Origin: Roseateles_B sp041912595
GTDB lineage: Bacteria > Pseudomonadota > Gammaproteobacteria > Burkholderiales > Burkholderiaceae_C
Direction: 5' to 3'
Length of the DNA stretch: 64,000 nucleotides
Assembly: GCA_041912595.1 (NCBI GenBank)
Contig: JAYRMR010000005.1
Coordinates: 62,001 to 126,000, forward strand
The notes under the pieces are model-generated. The model made no database searches. It saw only the letters and a list, made by a program, of their open reading frames with translations, and was not told where the DNA came from. Below, one piece after another: positions 25,052 through 34,403 of this stretch. Positions within the stretch are counted from its first letter, which is position 1. Each line of letters opens with the position of its first letter. The position numbers and the translations under genes were made by a program.

Positions 25052-26106
25052 GACTCACCTCCCGCGCCCGCGACGGCGTCCTGGGTGACTGGCGCGGCGG
25101 CTTTCGAGGACCGCATCCGGCGGAAGAGCCCCACGACGCCATGCGGCAGTGCCAGGACACAGACCAGGAAGAGGACGCCGAGAATCAGCGGCCAGAGGTC
25201 GGTGCTGTAGCTGCTCACCTCCTGCTGGACGCGCGTGAAGAAGATGGCGGCGATCAGCGGGCCGACCAGCGTCCCGCGTCCACCCACGGCGACCCAGAGG
25301 ATCACCTCCGTGGACATCAGGATCGAGAACAGATCCGGCGCCACGACGCCCGCGGTGCCGGCGTACAGCGCGCCGCTGAAGGCGGCCAGGCCGGCGGAGA
25401 TGACGAACACCTGGACCAGGTGCCAGGACGTGTCAAACCCGCAGTGCCTGGCGCGAAACTCGTTCATCCCGATGGCGGCCAGCACCAGACCGTAGCGTGT
25501 GCGAACCAGGCGCCAGGCCAGCAGGGTGGTCACGACCAGGGCGGCGAGGGCCAGCAGGTAGGACGAGCGCTCGTCCGACAGGTCCAGCTCCCAGCCGGGC
25601 AGGCTCAGGCGGATGCCGGGAATTCCCAGGATGCCCACGTCGCCCCCCGTCACGGACTGCCAACTGGTCGCGAGCTGCCGCGTGATGAGCAGGATGGCCA
25701 TGGTGATCACCGCGAAGAAGTGCAGCCGCACCCCCGCGTAGAGCAGGAAGTAGCCGACGGCGCCAGCGACGGCCATGGCAGCCCCCATCCCGAGGACCAC
25801 CCCCTGCAACCAGCTCCACTGCAGCTGCGTCGTGGCGATCGCCACGCCATACGCGCCCACACCGAAGAAGACGGCGTGTCCGAGCGTCAGCACCATGCCC
25901 TTTCCCCACAGCAGGTCGTAGCTCAAGGCAAAGATTCCGAGGATCAGGGCGTCCCGCATGGCGGTCGTCCCATAGGAGGATGAGAACCAGGGCACCGCAG
26001 CCAGGCCCACCACGGCCAGGCCGCCCGCGCAGAGGACGCGCCGCTCGCTGGTCGAGAGCGCGGGCTGGCGCAGCAGCGTCTTGAGTGCAATCAGGCGATG
26101 TCGCAT
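25048..26106 (-). CDS. livM: ABC transporter permease, LivM type
   Basis: The 352-residue permease has about 9-10 membrane segments and the family blocks LILGIFALSYDLLWGKGMV, FFGVGAYGVA and the cytoplasmic EAA-like loop AIGMNEFRARHCGFDT, ending with VAVGGRGTLVGPLIAA. The N-terminal ~30 residues are basic and hydrophilic. It begins 3 bases after livH and is the second subunit of the Liv-type channel. Confidence 0.92.
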   Translation of the reverse strand: MRHRLIALKTLLRQPALSTSERRVLCAGGLAVVGLAAVPWFSSSYGTTAMRDALILGIFALSYDLLWGKGMVLTLGHAVFFGVGAYGVAIATTQLQWSWLQGVVLGMGAAMAVAGAVGYFLLYAGVRLHFFAVITMAILLITRQLATSWQSVTGGDVGILGIPGIRLSLPGWELDLSDERSSYLLALAALVVTTLLAWRLVRTRYGLVLAAIGMNEFRARHCGFDTSWHLVQVFVISAGLAAFSGALYAGTAGVVAPDLFSILMSTEVILWVAVGGRGTLVGPLIAAIFFTRVQQEVSSYSTDLWPLILGVLFLVCVLALPHGVVGLFRRMRSSKAAAPVTQDAVAGAGGES

Positions 26107-26109
26107 GGC

Positions 26110-26997
26110 TCAGCCCTTGCCCAGCAGTTGATGGGCCGCGCTGAAGCCCGGGATCAGCCCCTGGGGTCGCAGCCGGATGAGGACGATGGCCATCAGGAGC
26201 ACCAGGGCCGAAGCCATGGAGGGATCCACGCGGTAGTTCATGAGCGTCTCGGCGCCCCCGATCAGGGCACTACCCGTGACGGCGCCGAGGATCGAGCCGA
26301 TGCCGCCGACCACGATCACGAAGAAGGCCTTGCTCAGGTAGGTCAGGCCGAGATGACTCTCGACGGACACCAGGGGCGCGATGAGCACCCCTGCGAAGGC
26401 CGCGAGCGAGGCCCCCAGCGCGAAGGCAGCGCGGTTCATTCGGCGCGTGTTGATGCCCAGCCCTTCGGCCATCGCGGGGTTCTGGATCACGGCGCGCAGG
26501 TGGATGCCGAAGCGTGTGCGTGTGAACACCAGCGCGGACACGGCGATGACCACCAAGCTGATGACGATCACGAACAGGCGATACGCGGGGTATTCGGCCT
26601 GACCGATGGACAGCGCACCGTCCAGCGGCGTCTGGACCAGTTGGGGATGCTTGCCGAAGCCGAGCTCCAGCAGCTTCTGGATGATCAGGCTGACGGCGTA
26701 GGTGGCGAGGAGCGTGTCCAGCGTGCGCCGGTATAGAAGCCGGATGACCGTGACTTCGAGGAGCCAGCCAGCGGCGGCCCCCACCAGGGGCGCCACCGCC
26801 AGCGCCAGCCAGAACGCCTGCGTGCCGCCGGCGTGCTGCATGGCAGCGAGCGTGAAAGCCCCCAGGGTGACGAACTCGCCATGCGCCAGGTTGACGATGT
26901 CCATCATGCCGAAAACGATCGCCAGACCAAGCGCGATCAAGGCAAGAACACTGACCTGGCTCAGCACATTGAGCAGCAGCAGCACGGCGTCACTCAT
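26110..26997 (-). CDS. livH: ABC transporter permease, LivH type
   Basis: The 295-residue permease starts at ATG 26997. The typical LivH opening IALGLAIVFGMMDIVNLAHG and the loop VIQNPAMAEGLGINTRRMNR are present, ending VVGGIGSILGAVTGSALIGGAE in the last third. Eight or so membrane segments are expected. It is the first transporter gene after the divergent promoter region. A 47-codon open frame precedes it and overlaps its first bases. Confidence 0.92.
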   Translation of the reverse strand: MSDAVLLLLNVLSQVSVLALIALGLAIVFGMMDIVNLAHGEFVTLGAFTLAAMQHAGGTQAFWLALAVAPLVGAAAGWLLEVTVIRLLYRRTLDTLLATYAVSLIIQKLLELGFGKHPQLVQTPLDGALSIGQAEYPAYRLFVIVISLVVIAVSALVFTRTRFGIHLRAVIQNPAMAEGLGINTRRMNRAAFALGASLAAFAGVLIAPLVSVESHLGLTYLSKAFFVIVVGGIGSILGAVTGSALIGGAETLMNYRVDPSMASALVLLMAIVLIRLRPQGLIPGFSAAHQLLGKG

Positions 26998-27133
26998 CGC
27001 ACACCTCGCTTGCAGCCCGTGAGAACTCACCGGCAACCGCAGCGCCTGCACGCCGCCTCACCCATACCCCAGGACGCCTGGCACCCGGCAGTGCCGCCGT
27101 CCACCATGATCCCCGCTCTGCAAGTTCTATCAT
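26990..27133 (-). CDS. Possible 47-codon leader frame before livH
   Basis: A small reading frame begins at ATG 27133, 5-6 bases after an AAGGAG site, and ends at a TGA that overlaps the livH start (ATGAGTGA). The peptide begins MIELAERGSWWTAALPG and is rich in Arg and Ala, with no recognised domain. The good ribosome site and coupled stop suggest translation, possibly to tune livH expression. It could be fortuitous in GC-rich DNA. Confidence 0.35.
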   Translation of the reverse strand: MIELAERGSWWTAALPGARRPGVWVRRRAGAAVAGEFSRAASEVCDE

Positions 27134-27344
27134 CTTGGCTCCTTGTTTATTTATGATAATAATAGATCTGCATCACAAGAGTGAGAGATAGGTGATTACC
27201 CTCTATGAGACCGCATCATCCACCTTTTGACACCATGACCACTGGAGACAGCCGTCAACTTAAAGGATGAAGTCTCTCTCTCGTTCATCTTGTCCTTCAC
27301 TTGATTGCAGTGATTTATTAGCATGATTCACACAAGGAGCAACG
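27134..27344. promoter_or_regulatory. AT-rich divergent promoter region of the amide locus
   Basis: This stretch is clearly more AT-rich than its surroundings (for example TTTATTTATGATAATAATAG near 27145-27164) and separates the leftward transporter operon from the rightward amidase gene. It should hold both promoters and the GntR operator. I could not identify a convincing TNGT...ACNA dyad. A ribosome site AAGGAG precedes the amidase ATG. Confidence 0.55.
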
Positions 27345-28781
27345 ATGTCACGTATCCACCAGCTGAGCGCCACCGAGCTTGTCGGCCTCTACGCCACCAA
27401 GAGCCTGTCGCCCGTCGAGGCCACGCAGGCCCTGCTGGCCCGGCATGAGCAACTCGCCCCGGACCTCAACGCCTTCTGCGCCATGAACCCGGAAAGCGCC
27501 CTCGAACAGGCACGCGCCTCGGAGGCGCGCTGGCGCGCCGGAAAGGCTCTGGGTTCGCTGGACGGCATCCCGGTCTCCATCAAGGACAACCTGGGCACCG
27601 ACGACATGCCGACGCGATTCGGCTCACTGGCCATCGGCGATGACCGCGCACGGATTCCCGACAGCCCTGCCGTGCAGCGCCTCCGGGAGGCCGGCGCCGT
27701 CATCTTCGGCAAGACCACCCTGCCCGATTTCGCCCACAAGATCACGAGTGACAGCCCCCTGACGGGCATCACCCGCAATCCATGGAATCTGCTGCACACG
27801 CCCGGCGGCTCGAGCAGTGGCGCCGCCGCCGCGGTTGCCGCCGGGCTCGCACCCCTGGCACTCGGCACGGACGGCGGCGGCTCCATCCGGATTCCAGCCG
27901 CCTTCACGGGCATCTACGGCCTCAAGCCGAGCTTCGGTCGCGTTCCGCATCACCCGCGCGGCGCGTTCGCCCTGCTGAGTCACGTCGGCCCGATGGCCCG
28001 CACGACCGAGGATGCCGCCACCCTCATGAACATCATTGCAAGGCCCGACCCGCGCGACTGGTACGCCCTGCCCTACGACCCCATCGACTATCGATCCGCG
28101 CTGCGAGCCCCGCTCCCGCGGCTGCGAATCGCCGTCAGCCCCTCCCTGGGACTGGACCGCCTGCCGGACCCGGAGATCCTGGCCACGCTCAAGCGAAGCG
28201 CCACCTTGCTGGAGTCGCTCGGCGCGGTAGTTGAACTGGCCGATCCGCCGGCTGTCCGCCAGTGCCTGCAAATTCACGGCGTGCTGTGGAGCGCCTTTGC
28301 CGCCCGACTCGCTGACACCCTCGGGGACAACGCACGCTCGCTGGACTCGTCGCTCAAGGCCCTGATTGAAGCCGGACGCGGACTGCCACCCCACAGCATC
28401 CTGGATGCCTTGACACGGCGCGGCGATTGCGGCCGGGAAGTGAACGAGTTCTTCACCCGCCATGACCTCCTGCTGTGCCCGACCCACCCCACCGTGGCCC
28501 CCCTCATCAGCGCCGACCTGCACCGCGACCCCCCCTACCCGCTTTACACCCCTTGGTGCAACCAGCTGGGGCTGCCTGCGGCGGCCGTCCATGCCGGCAC
28601 CGGCAGCGACGGCCTGCCCATCGGACTCCAGCTCATCGGCCGCCAGTACGACGACCTCACGGTCCTGCGCGCCAGCCACGCCTTCCAGCAGGCCTTCGGC
28701 ACCTCACCCGCGATCGACACCCCCGCCTCAGGCATCGCCGGCGCCGCCGGACGTCACCCCTCCGAGCTTCATCCCGCCTGA
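27345..28781 (+). CDS. Amidase-signature hydrolase 2
   Basis: The 478-residue amidase has Lys80 in PVSIKD, the GGSSSGAAAAVAAG loop (Ser156/157) and the nucleophile Ser180 in GTDGGGSIR. It is closely similar to the 20927-22342 amidase, including the TSDSPLTG(I/V)T and CNQLGLPAAAVHAG blocks, so the locus encodes two related amidases on opposite strands. They may cut two amides of the same compound or successive products. The last ~15 residues are proline/alanine-rich. The porin gene follows after 151 bases. Confidence 0.92.
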   Translation: MSRIHQLSATELVGLYATKSLSPVEATQALLARHEQLAPDLNAFCAMNPESALEQARASEARWRAGKALGSLDGIPVSIKDNLGTDDMPTRFGSLAIGDDRARIPDSPAVQRLREAGAVIFGKTTLPDFAHKITSDSPLTGITRNPWNLLHTPGGSSSGAAAAVAAGLAPLALGTDGGGSIRIPAAFTGIYGLKPSFGRVPHHPRGAFALLSHVGPMARTTEDAATLMNIIARPDPRDWYALPYDPIDYRSALRAPLPRLRIAVSPSLGLDRLPDPEILATLKRSATLLESLGAVVELADPPAVRQCLQIHGVLWSAFAARLADTLGDNARSLDSSLKALIEAGRGLPPHSILDALTRRGDCGREVNEFFTRHDLLLCPTHPTVAPLISADLHRDPPYPLYTPWCNQLGLPAAAVHAGTGSDGLPIGLQLIGRQYDDLTVLRASHAFQQAFGTSPAIDTPASGIAGAAGRHPSELHPA

Positions 28782-28932
28782 GCCCGCACGCACCGCTGAA
28801 CACCGGGTGTCTCTTTCTCGCGGAAACACCGGGTTTTTACCCATCTACCATTCATCATCATAAATATCATTCAGACTCGGCACGAGATGATGAATCGAAT
28901 GCCGATCGATGCAATCAACACAGGAACACACC

Positions 28933-29979
28933 ATGATGAGATCTTCTTCACTTCTGGCCGCTTCAGTGTTATTTATCACCATGAACTCAGCAATAGCCCA
29001 GAGCAGTGTCAAGCTGTATGGCCTCGTCAACGCTGGCGTCGGGTCCTACCAGCTGGCGGGTGCCAACCGCATCAAGGCGGTGAACTCAGGGGACATGAGC
29101 ACCAGCTTCTGGGGTGTCAGCGGCACAGAGGACCTGGGCACCGGCCTCAAGGCGCAGTTCGCCCTGGAAAGCTTCATCGGCATGGACACCGGCGCCGCCG
29201 GCCGCTTCGCCGGCGATGCCATGTTCGCGAAGAACGCCTATGTCGGCCTCAGTGGCGACTTCGGCCAGCTCCGCGTGGGCCGGAACACCAGCCAGATGTT
29301 CGTGTCCCTGCTGCTGTTCAACAGCTTCGGCGACTCGTTCGGTTTCTCGCCCACCCTGCTGCACTACTACCTGGATGGCCGGGACATCCCGATCAGCAAG
29401 ACCGCCCGCCTGCAGAACGACACGGCCTGGCGGAACTCGGTGAGCTACCTCAGCCCCATGATGTCGGGCATGCGGGTGAACCTGCAGGCCGCCGCGGGCG
29501 AAGGCGTGGGCAAATCCAGCTTCGCCGCCACGCTGGTCTATTTCGGCGACCCCTTCAGTGCGACGCTGGCCTACCAGTCCGTCGGCACGGATGCCGCCGC
29601 CCCCACCAACGGCCGACGCGAGAAGACCTTCAACATCGGCGCCGCCTACGACTTCAGGGCCGTCAAGCTCTACGCCCAGGTCGGGCAGATCGACGACGAC
29701 TCCTACGGGAGCAAGCTGCGCCTCTATGACATCAGCGCCGAGGTTCCCATCAGCGGCCACGGCAAGCTGCTGGCCGCATGGGGGCATTCGAAGGTAAGGA
29801 CCGGCACGTTCGCCGGCATCATTCCGCTGTTCGGTGGCAGCACGCACAAGACCCTGAGCCTGGGCTATGACCATTCGCTGTCCAAGCGCACCGATGTCTA
29901 CGCCGTCTACATGAATGACAAGATTGACGGCCTGCATGACGGCAACACCCTGTCGCTCGGCCTGCGCCACAGCTTCTGA
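28933..29979 (+). CDS. Gram-negative porin (Burkholderiales type)
   Basis: The 348-residue protein has a signal peptide (MMRSSSLLAASVLF... ending near SAIAQS) and begins SSVKLYGLVNAGV, the classic start of the 16-stranded trimeric porins in this group. FWGVSGTEDLGTGLKAQF and GLSGDFGQLRVGR follow, and the chain ends in the aromatic LGLRHSF required for outer-membrane assembly. It should admit the locus's substrate through the outer membrane. The 151-base gap before it has two direct copies of AACACCGGGT (28799 and 28824). Confidence 0.92.
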   Translation: MMRSSSLLAASVLFITMNSAIAQSSVKLYGLVNAGVGSYQLAGANRIKAVNSGDMSTSFWGVSGTEDLGTGLKAQFALESFIGMDTGAAGRFAGDAMFAKNAYVGLSGDFGQLRVGRNTSQMFVSLLLFNSFGDSFGFSPTLLHYYLDGRDIPISKTARLQNDTAWRNSVSYLSPMMSGMRVNLQAAAGEGVGKSSFAATLVYFGDPFSATLAYQSVGTDAAAPTNGRREKTFNIGAAYDFRAVKLYAQVGQIDDDSYGSKLRLYDISAEVPISGHGKLLAAWGHSKVRTGTFAGIIPLFGGSTHKTLSLGYDHSLSKRTDVYAVYMNDKIDGLHDGNTLSLGLRHSF

Positions 29980-30460
29980 TCGCGACCGGCACGCGCGCAA
30001 GCCGCATCCGCTCGGCAGCACCTGTCGAGCCGGGGCGAATGAGAGCTCCCGCTGCCCACGAGGCAGGCCAGCAGGCACCCGGGCGGATCTCAGCTTCGTT
30101 GATTCGCTGAGGCGGCAGCGGCTTCTTCCCCGCCTATTCCTCTCCTCTTCCCCGCCTGTTCCTCTCCTGCCCCCCCCCTGCTCGGCAGCCTCGCTTGCGT
30201 CCGCGCGGGGAAGCGCGGGGAAACGCCTTGGGCAGCCTCCCCACCTGAAGTGAGACGCCATCGCATCACGACGACCGCCCGATGCATGCCGATCCGCGCG
30301 CTCGCGGGCCGCCATGCCCGGGATGCCGGGGATGCCGGGGATGCCCGGACTTTGCCCGCTGTCAGCCACCGGGCGCCAGCAGGACTGCCACCTACCCCGG
30401 CCATGCCCGGCGGTCCGGCACGCGTTCCGACCCGCGCCCCGAGTGAGCGACAATCCGCGG
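29980..30460. other. Non-coding stretch with C/T-rich tract and GGGATGCCG repeats
   Basis: I see no gene here. A C/T-rich tract (about 30125-30190) is followed by G/C-rich runs, and near 30316-30347 the unit GGGATGCCG is repeated about three times with slight variation. The end of the region must hold the gmk promoter. The base composition is unlike neighbouring coding DNA. Confidence 0.5.
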
Positions 30461-31081
30461 ATGGAATACCCGGGCAATCTTTTCGTCGTGGCCGCCCCGA
30501 GCGGTGCAGGCAAATCCAGCTTGGTCAAGGCCCTGCTGGAGCTGGACGCCAAGCTGGCGGTCTCGATTTCGCACACTTCCCGCGCCCCGCGGGGCCAGGA
30601 GCAGCACGGTCGCGAATACTGGTTCATCGCACCGGAGGAGTTCCGCTCCAAGGTCGAACGGGGCGAATTCTTCGAGTGGGCCGAGGTGCACGGCAACCTC
30701 TATGGCACCTCCCGTGCCGCGATCGAGGAGCGCATGAAGCAGGGTGAGGACGTTGTCCTGGAGATCGATTTCCAGGGCGCCCTCCAGATCAAGCAGCTGT
30801 TCCCGTATGCCGTGCTCGTGTTCATCCTGCCCCCCAGCTGGGATGAATTGCGCCAGCGCCTGACACGGCGAGGCGATACGGCCGAGGAGGTCATCGAACG
30901 CCGGATGGCCAATGCGCGCGTCGAGGTGGCGCAGGCCCACAAGTTCGATTTTGTCGTGGTGAACGCCGTTTTCGAGACGGCTCTTTTCGATCTGAAGGCC
31001 ATCGTGCACGCGCAGCGGTTAAAATACGCCTCTCAGCGTCGCAGCAAGTCCACCGTCTTCAAGGCGCTGGACCTGCCCTGA
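30461..31081 (+). CDS. gmk: Guanylate kinase
   Basis: The 206-residue kinase phosphorylates GMP to GDP. The P-loop APSGAGKSS is at about 12-20, followed by SISHTSRAPRGQE and EFFEWAEVHGNLYGTS of the GMP-binding domain. I chose the ATG at 30461, directly before the canonical MEYPGNLFVV; the longer open frame has no family similarity. It forms the conserved gmk-rpoZ-spoT block. Confidence 0.95.
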   Translation: MEYPGNLFVVAAPSGAGKSSLVKALLELDAKLAVSISHTSRAPRGQEQHGREYWFIAPEEFRSKVERGEFFEWAEVHGNLYGTSRAAIEERMKQGEDVVLEIDFQGALQIKQLFPYAVLVFILPPSWDELRQRLTRRGDTAEEVIERRMANARVEVAQAHKFDFVVVNAVFETALFDLKAIVHAQRLKYASQRRSKSTVFKALDLP

Positions 31082-31145
31082 AGCGTCGTCCACCCCGGTG
31101 GAACACGTTTCAAGACCCTCCGAACAACATCACTGGAACCCGCCC

Positions 31146-31349
31146 ATGGCCCGCATCACCGTTGAAGATTGCCTGACCAAGATCCCCAACCGCTTCCAGC
31201 TGGTGCTCGCTGCCACCTATCGCGCCCGCATGCTCAGCCAAGGCCACAGCGCCAAGATCGAGAGCAAGAACAAGCCGGGCGTGACCGCCCTGCGCGAGAT
31301 CGCTGCCGGTGAAGTGGGCATCGAGATGCTGCGCAAGGTGCCGGTCTAA
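31146..31349 (+). CDS. rpoZ: RNA polymerase omega subunit
   Basis: The 67-residue omega subunit starts MARITVEDCLTKIPNRFQLV and has the RARMLSQGH and ALREIAAGEVG helices that contact beta-prime. The length is typical for betaproteobacteria. It lies 64 bases after gmk and is followed by a strong terminator. Confidence 0.96.
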   Translation: MARITVEDCLTKIPNRFQLVLAATYRARMLSQGHSAKIESKNKPGVTALREIAAGEVGIEMLRKVPV

Positions 31350-31366
31350 GCCACGCACCGCTGCTG

Positions 31367-31393
31367 AAAAGGCGCCTTCGGGGCGCCTTTTTT
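31367..31393 (+). terminator. Rho-independent terminator after rpoZ
   Basis: AAAAGGCGCC and GGCGCCTTTTTT form a GC-rich hairpin with a TTCGG-type loop, preceded by A and followed by a T run. It lies 17 bases after the rpoZ stop. Confidence 0.9.
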
Positions 31394-31491
31394 CATGCTC
31401 ATGGCCTGATCGGGCCAGGCATCCGTCGTGAACGCGTCGCAATTTGTCCCGGCCGCAGCGACCAGCCCCGCCCTTGTGTTAATTTCGCTCC

Positions 31492-33756
31492 ATGGGTCTT
31501 CGCTCCTTTGCCGCTTCGCTGCCCGCTGCCTTGATGCCGGGCCTGCACAAGACCGCCCCTGAGCCGACCGCGGCCGAGGCGGCCTCCTTCGACGCGTTGC
31601 TCCACCGCCTGAACTACCTGCCCAAGGGCGACATCAAGCGGATCCGCGAGGCCTACAAGTTCGCCGATGAAGCCCATCTGGGGCAATTCCGGGCCAGTGG
31701 CGAGCCCTACATCACCCATCCGATCGCAGTTGCTGGCATCTGCGCCGATTGGCGCCTGGACGCCCAGGCCATCATGGCCGCGCTCATGCACGACGCCATG
31801 GAAGACTGCGGGGTCACCAAGACGGAGCTCATCGAGCGCTTTGAGGCCCCGACGGCCGAGTTGGTGGACGGCCTGACCAAGCTGGACAAGCTGCAGTTCT
31901 CGACCAAGGAGGAATCCCAGGCCGAGTCCTTCCGCAAGATGCTGCTGGCGATGGCCCGCGATGTGCGGGTCATCCTGATCAAGCTGGCCGACCGCCTGCA
32001 CAACATGCGGACGATGGGGCATATGGCGTTCGAGAAACGCCGCCGCATCGCCCGCGAGACGCTCGACATCTACGCCCCCATCGCCCACCGGCTGGGCCTC
32101 AATGAGATCTACCGGGAGCTGCAGGAGCTGTCCTTCCAGTACATCCACCCCTGGCGACACGGCGCGCTCTCGAAGGCCATCGGCAAGGCACGGGGCAACC
32201 GGCGGGACCTCGTGTCCCGCATCGAGCGCGACGTCGTCAAGGCCTTTGCCGACGCCGGCCTCAAGGTCGAGATCCAGGGCCGCGAGAAGACCCTGTTCTC
32301 CATCTACAAGAAGATGCGTGAAAAGCACCTGAGCTTTGCCCAGGTCAGCGACATCTTCGGCTTCCGGGTCGTCGTGGACGAGCTGCCGCAGTGCTATCTG
32401 GCGCTGGGCGTGCTGCACCAGCTCTACAAGCCTCAGCCCGGCCGCTTCAAGGACTACATCGCCATCCCCAAGCCCAACGGCTACCAGAGCCTGCACACGA
32501 CCCTGGTCAGCCCGCTGGGCACGCCGGTCGAATTCCAGATGCGCACCGAGACCATGCACATGGTGGCGGAAAAGGGCGTCGCCGCGCACTGGCTGTACAA
32601 GGCCAAGGGCAATGCGCAGGCGGTGCAGCAGCTGGGATCGCGCTGGCTGCAGTCGCTGATCGACATCCAGGACGAGACGCGCGACGCCAGCGAATTCCTG
32701 GAGCACGTGAAGATCGACCTGTTTCCGGATGCGGTCTACGTCTTCACGCCCAAGAGCAAGATCATGGCCCTGCCCCGCGGGGCAACGCCCGTGGACTACG
32801 CCTACGCCATCCACTCCGACGTCGGCGATCACTGCGTGGCTGCCAAGGTCAACGGTGAGCCCGTGCCGCTGCGGGCCGAGCTGCGCAGCGGCGACGTCGT
32901 CGAGATCATCACGGCCACGGGTGCGCGCCCGAATCCGGCCTGGCTCAGCTTCGTCCGCACGGGCCGCGCCCGCTCCAAGATCCGCCATTTCCTGAAGAAC
33001 CTGGAGCAGGAGGAGTCCCAGGAGCTGGGGCAGAAGATGCTGGCCCAGGCCCTGCGCGCCGAGGGCCTCGCGCTCCCGAGTCTCGATGCCGAGGACCAGG
33101 AGGCGCATGCCCTGTGGCTGGATCTCGCCCGTTGGGCCGGCAACCGCAGCGTGCACGAGCTTCTGGTGGAGGTCGGCCTCGGTCGCAAGATCGCCACCAT
33201 CGTGGCCAAGAAGATGGCCCGGATGCTCGCGGCACAGGGGCAGCGCCCGGACGCCGTCACGCTCACGCTGGGCCGATTCGGCACGGACGACCAGACGACG
33301 CAAGGCCAGATCACGCTGGATGGCAGCGAAGGCGCCACCGTGCGCCTGGCCAGTTGCTGCCGCCCCGTGCCGGGCGACGACATCAAGGGCTATCTGGGCC
33401 GCGGCGAGGGCCTCATCGTCCACACCGCCGAATGCCAGGTGGGCCGCCGGCTGTTCCAGCGCGACAGCGAGCACTGGATCGCCGTGGCCTGGGCCGACGA
33501 GATGACCCGCAGCTTCGAGGCCGCCATCGGCGTGCTGATGAAGAACGGCAAGGGCGTGCTGGCCCAGATCGCCACGGCCGTCAGCACCGCCGAGGCGGAC
33601 ATCACGCACATCTCGATGAGCGACGAGTCGCAGGCCCGCGAGACCGCCGAGATGCAGCTGTTGATCTCGGTCCGGGACCGGCAGCACGTGGCCGAAGTGC
33701 TGCGCATGCTCAAGCGATCGCCCGCCGTGCTGCGGGTCTGGCGCATCAAGCCCTGA
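31492..33756 (+). CDS. spoT: Bifunctional (p)ppGpp synthetase/hydrolase, SpoT/Rel type
   Basis: The 754-residue protein has all domains of long RSH enzymes. The HD hydrolase includes ASGEPYITHP and MHDAMED with His100-Asp101. The synthetase domain has FGFRVVVDE and the GRFKDYIAIPKPNGYQS segment with the RxKD charge pattern of bifunctional enzymes. A TGS domain (VYVFTPKSKIMALPRG) and a C-terminal ACT domain follow. It should make and degrade the stringent-response alarmone. It starts 142 bases after rpoZ, beyond a terminator, so it has its own promoter. Confidence 0.95.
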   Translation: MGLRSFAASLPAALMPGLHKTAPEPTAAEAASFDALLHRLNYLPKGDIKRIREAYKFADEAHLGQFRASGEPYITHPIAVAGICADWRLDAQAIMAALMHDAMEDCGVTKTELIERFEAPTAELVDGLTKLDKLQFSTKEESQAESFRKMLLAMARDVRVILIKLADRLHNMRTMGHMAFEKRRRIARETLDIYAPIAHRLGLNEIYRELQELSFQYIHPWRHGALSKAIGKARGNRRDLVSRIERDVVKAFADAGLKVEIQGREKTLFSIYKKMREKHLSFAQVSDIFGFRVVVDELPQCYLALGVLHQLYKPQPGRFKDYIAIPKPNGYQSLHTTLVSPLGTPVEFQMRTETMHMVAEKGVAAHWLYKAKGNAQAVQQLGSRWLQSLIDIQDETRDASEFLEHVKIDLFPDAVYVFTPKSKIMALPRGATPVDYAYAIHSDVGDHCVAAKVNGEPVPLRAELRSGDVVEIITATGARPNPAWLSFVRTGRARSKIRHFLKNLEQEESQELGQKMLAQALRAEGLALPSLDAEDQEAHALWLDLARWAGNRSVHELLVEVGLGRKIATIVAKKMARMLAAQGQRPDAVTLTLGRFGTDDQTTQGQITLDGSEGATVRLASCCRPVPGDDIKGYLGRGEGLIVHTAECQVGRRLFQRDSEHWIAVAWADEMTRSFEAAIGVLMKNGKGVLAQIATAVSTAEADITHISMSDESQARETAEMQLLISVRDRQHVAEVLRMLKRSPAVLRVWRIKP

Positions 33757-33789
33757 GCGGGCAGCAGGCCCGCAGGCCCGCTCACCCGA

Positions 33790-34359
33790 TCAGCCGCCCT
33801 TCATGCCCGGCGCGGGGTAGCGGACCTCGATTACCTCCAGCTGCTCCAGCCCGCCGGGCGTCATCAGCTGCACCTCGTCGCCCTCGCGGGCCTTGAGAAG
33901 CGCTCGGGCGATCGGGGACACCCAGCTCACCTCGCCCTGCAGGCTGTCGGCCTCGTCGATGCCCATGATGGTGATGGTGCGCTCCTCTCCCCGGCTGTTC
34001 GCATAGGTCACGGTCGCCCCGAAGAAGATCTGGTCGCTGCCATGGTGGACTGCCGGGTCGGCGACCTCGGCGATGTCCAGGCGCTTGGTCAGGAAGCGCA
34101 GCCGCCGGTCGATCTCACGAAGCCGCTTCTTGCCGTAGAGATAGTCGCCGTTCTCGGAACGATCGCCGTTCTTGGCCGCCCAGGACACGATCTCGACGAT
34201 CTTGGGGCGCTCAACGTCCAGCAGCTCCATGAACTCCGCCCTCAGCCGGGCATAGCCCTGCGGGGTGATGTAGTTGCGCGTGCCGGCGGGCAGTGGCGGC
34301 AGGCCGGGGACGTCATCGTCATCGTCCCCGTCGCTTTCCTTGGTGAAGGCCTTGCTCAT
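33790..34359 (-). CDS. greB: Transcription elongation factor GreB
   Basis: The 189-residue product has the coiled-coil N-terminal part (ITPQGYARLRAEF, VSWAAKNGDRSENGDY, YGKKRLREIDRRL) and the C-terminal FKBP-like domain ending EVIEVRYP. GreB-type members stimulate transcript cleavage in backtracked polymerase. An extra acidic N-terminal segment with DGDDDDDV precedes the domain. It converges on spoT. Confidence 0.92.
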   Translation of the reverse strand: MSKAFTKESDGDDDDDVPGLPPLPAGTRNYITPQGYARLRAEFMELLDVERPKIVEIVSWAAKNGDRSENGDYLYGKKRLREIDRRLRFLTKRLDIAEVADPAVHHGSDQIFFGATVTYANSRGEERTITIMGIDEADSLQGEVSWVSPIARALLKAREGDEVQLMTPGGLEQLEVIEVRYPAPGMKGG

Positions 34360-34403
34360 GCGTGTATTGTCTCGCCAGTCGACAAGACCTCGGAAGGAAC
34401 AGC

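Noticed and set aside
27134..27344. GntR operator in the divergent region
   Set aside because: No clear TNGT...ACNA dyad could be found, so I left the operator unassigned.
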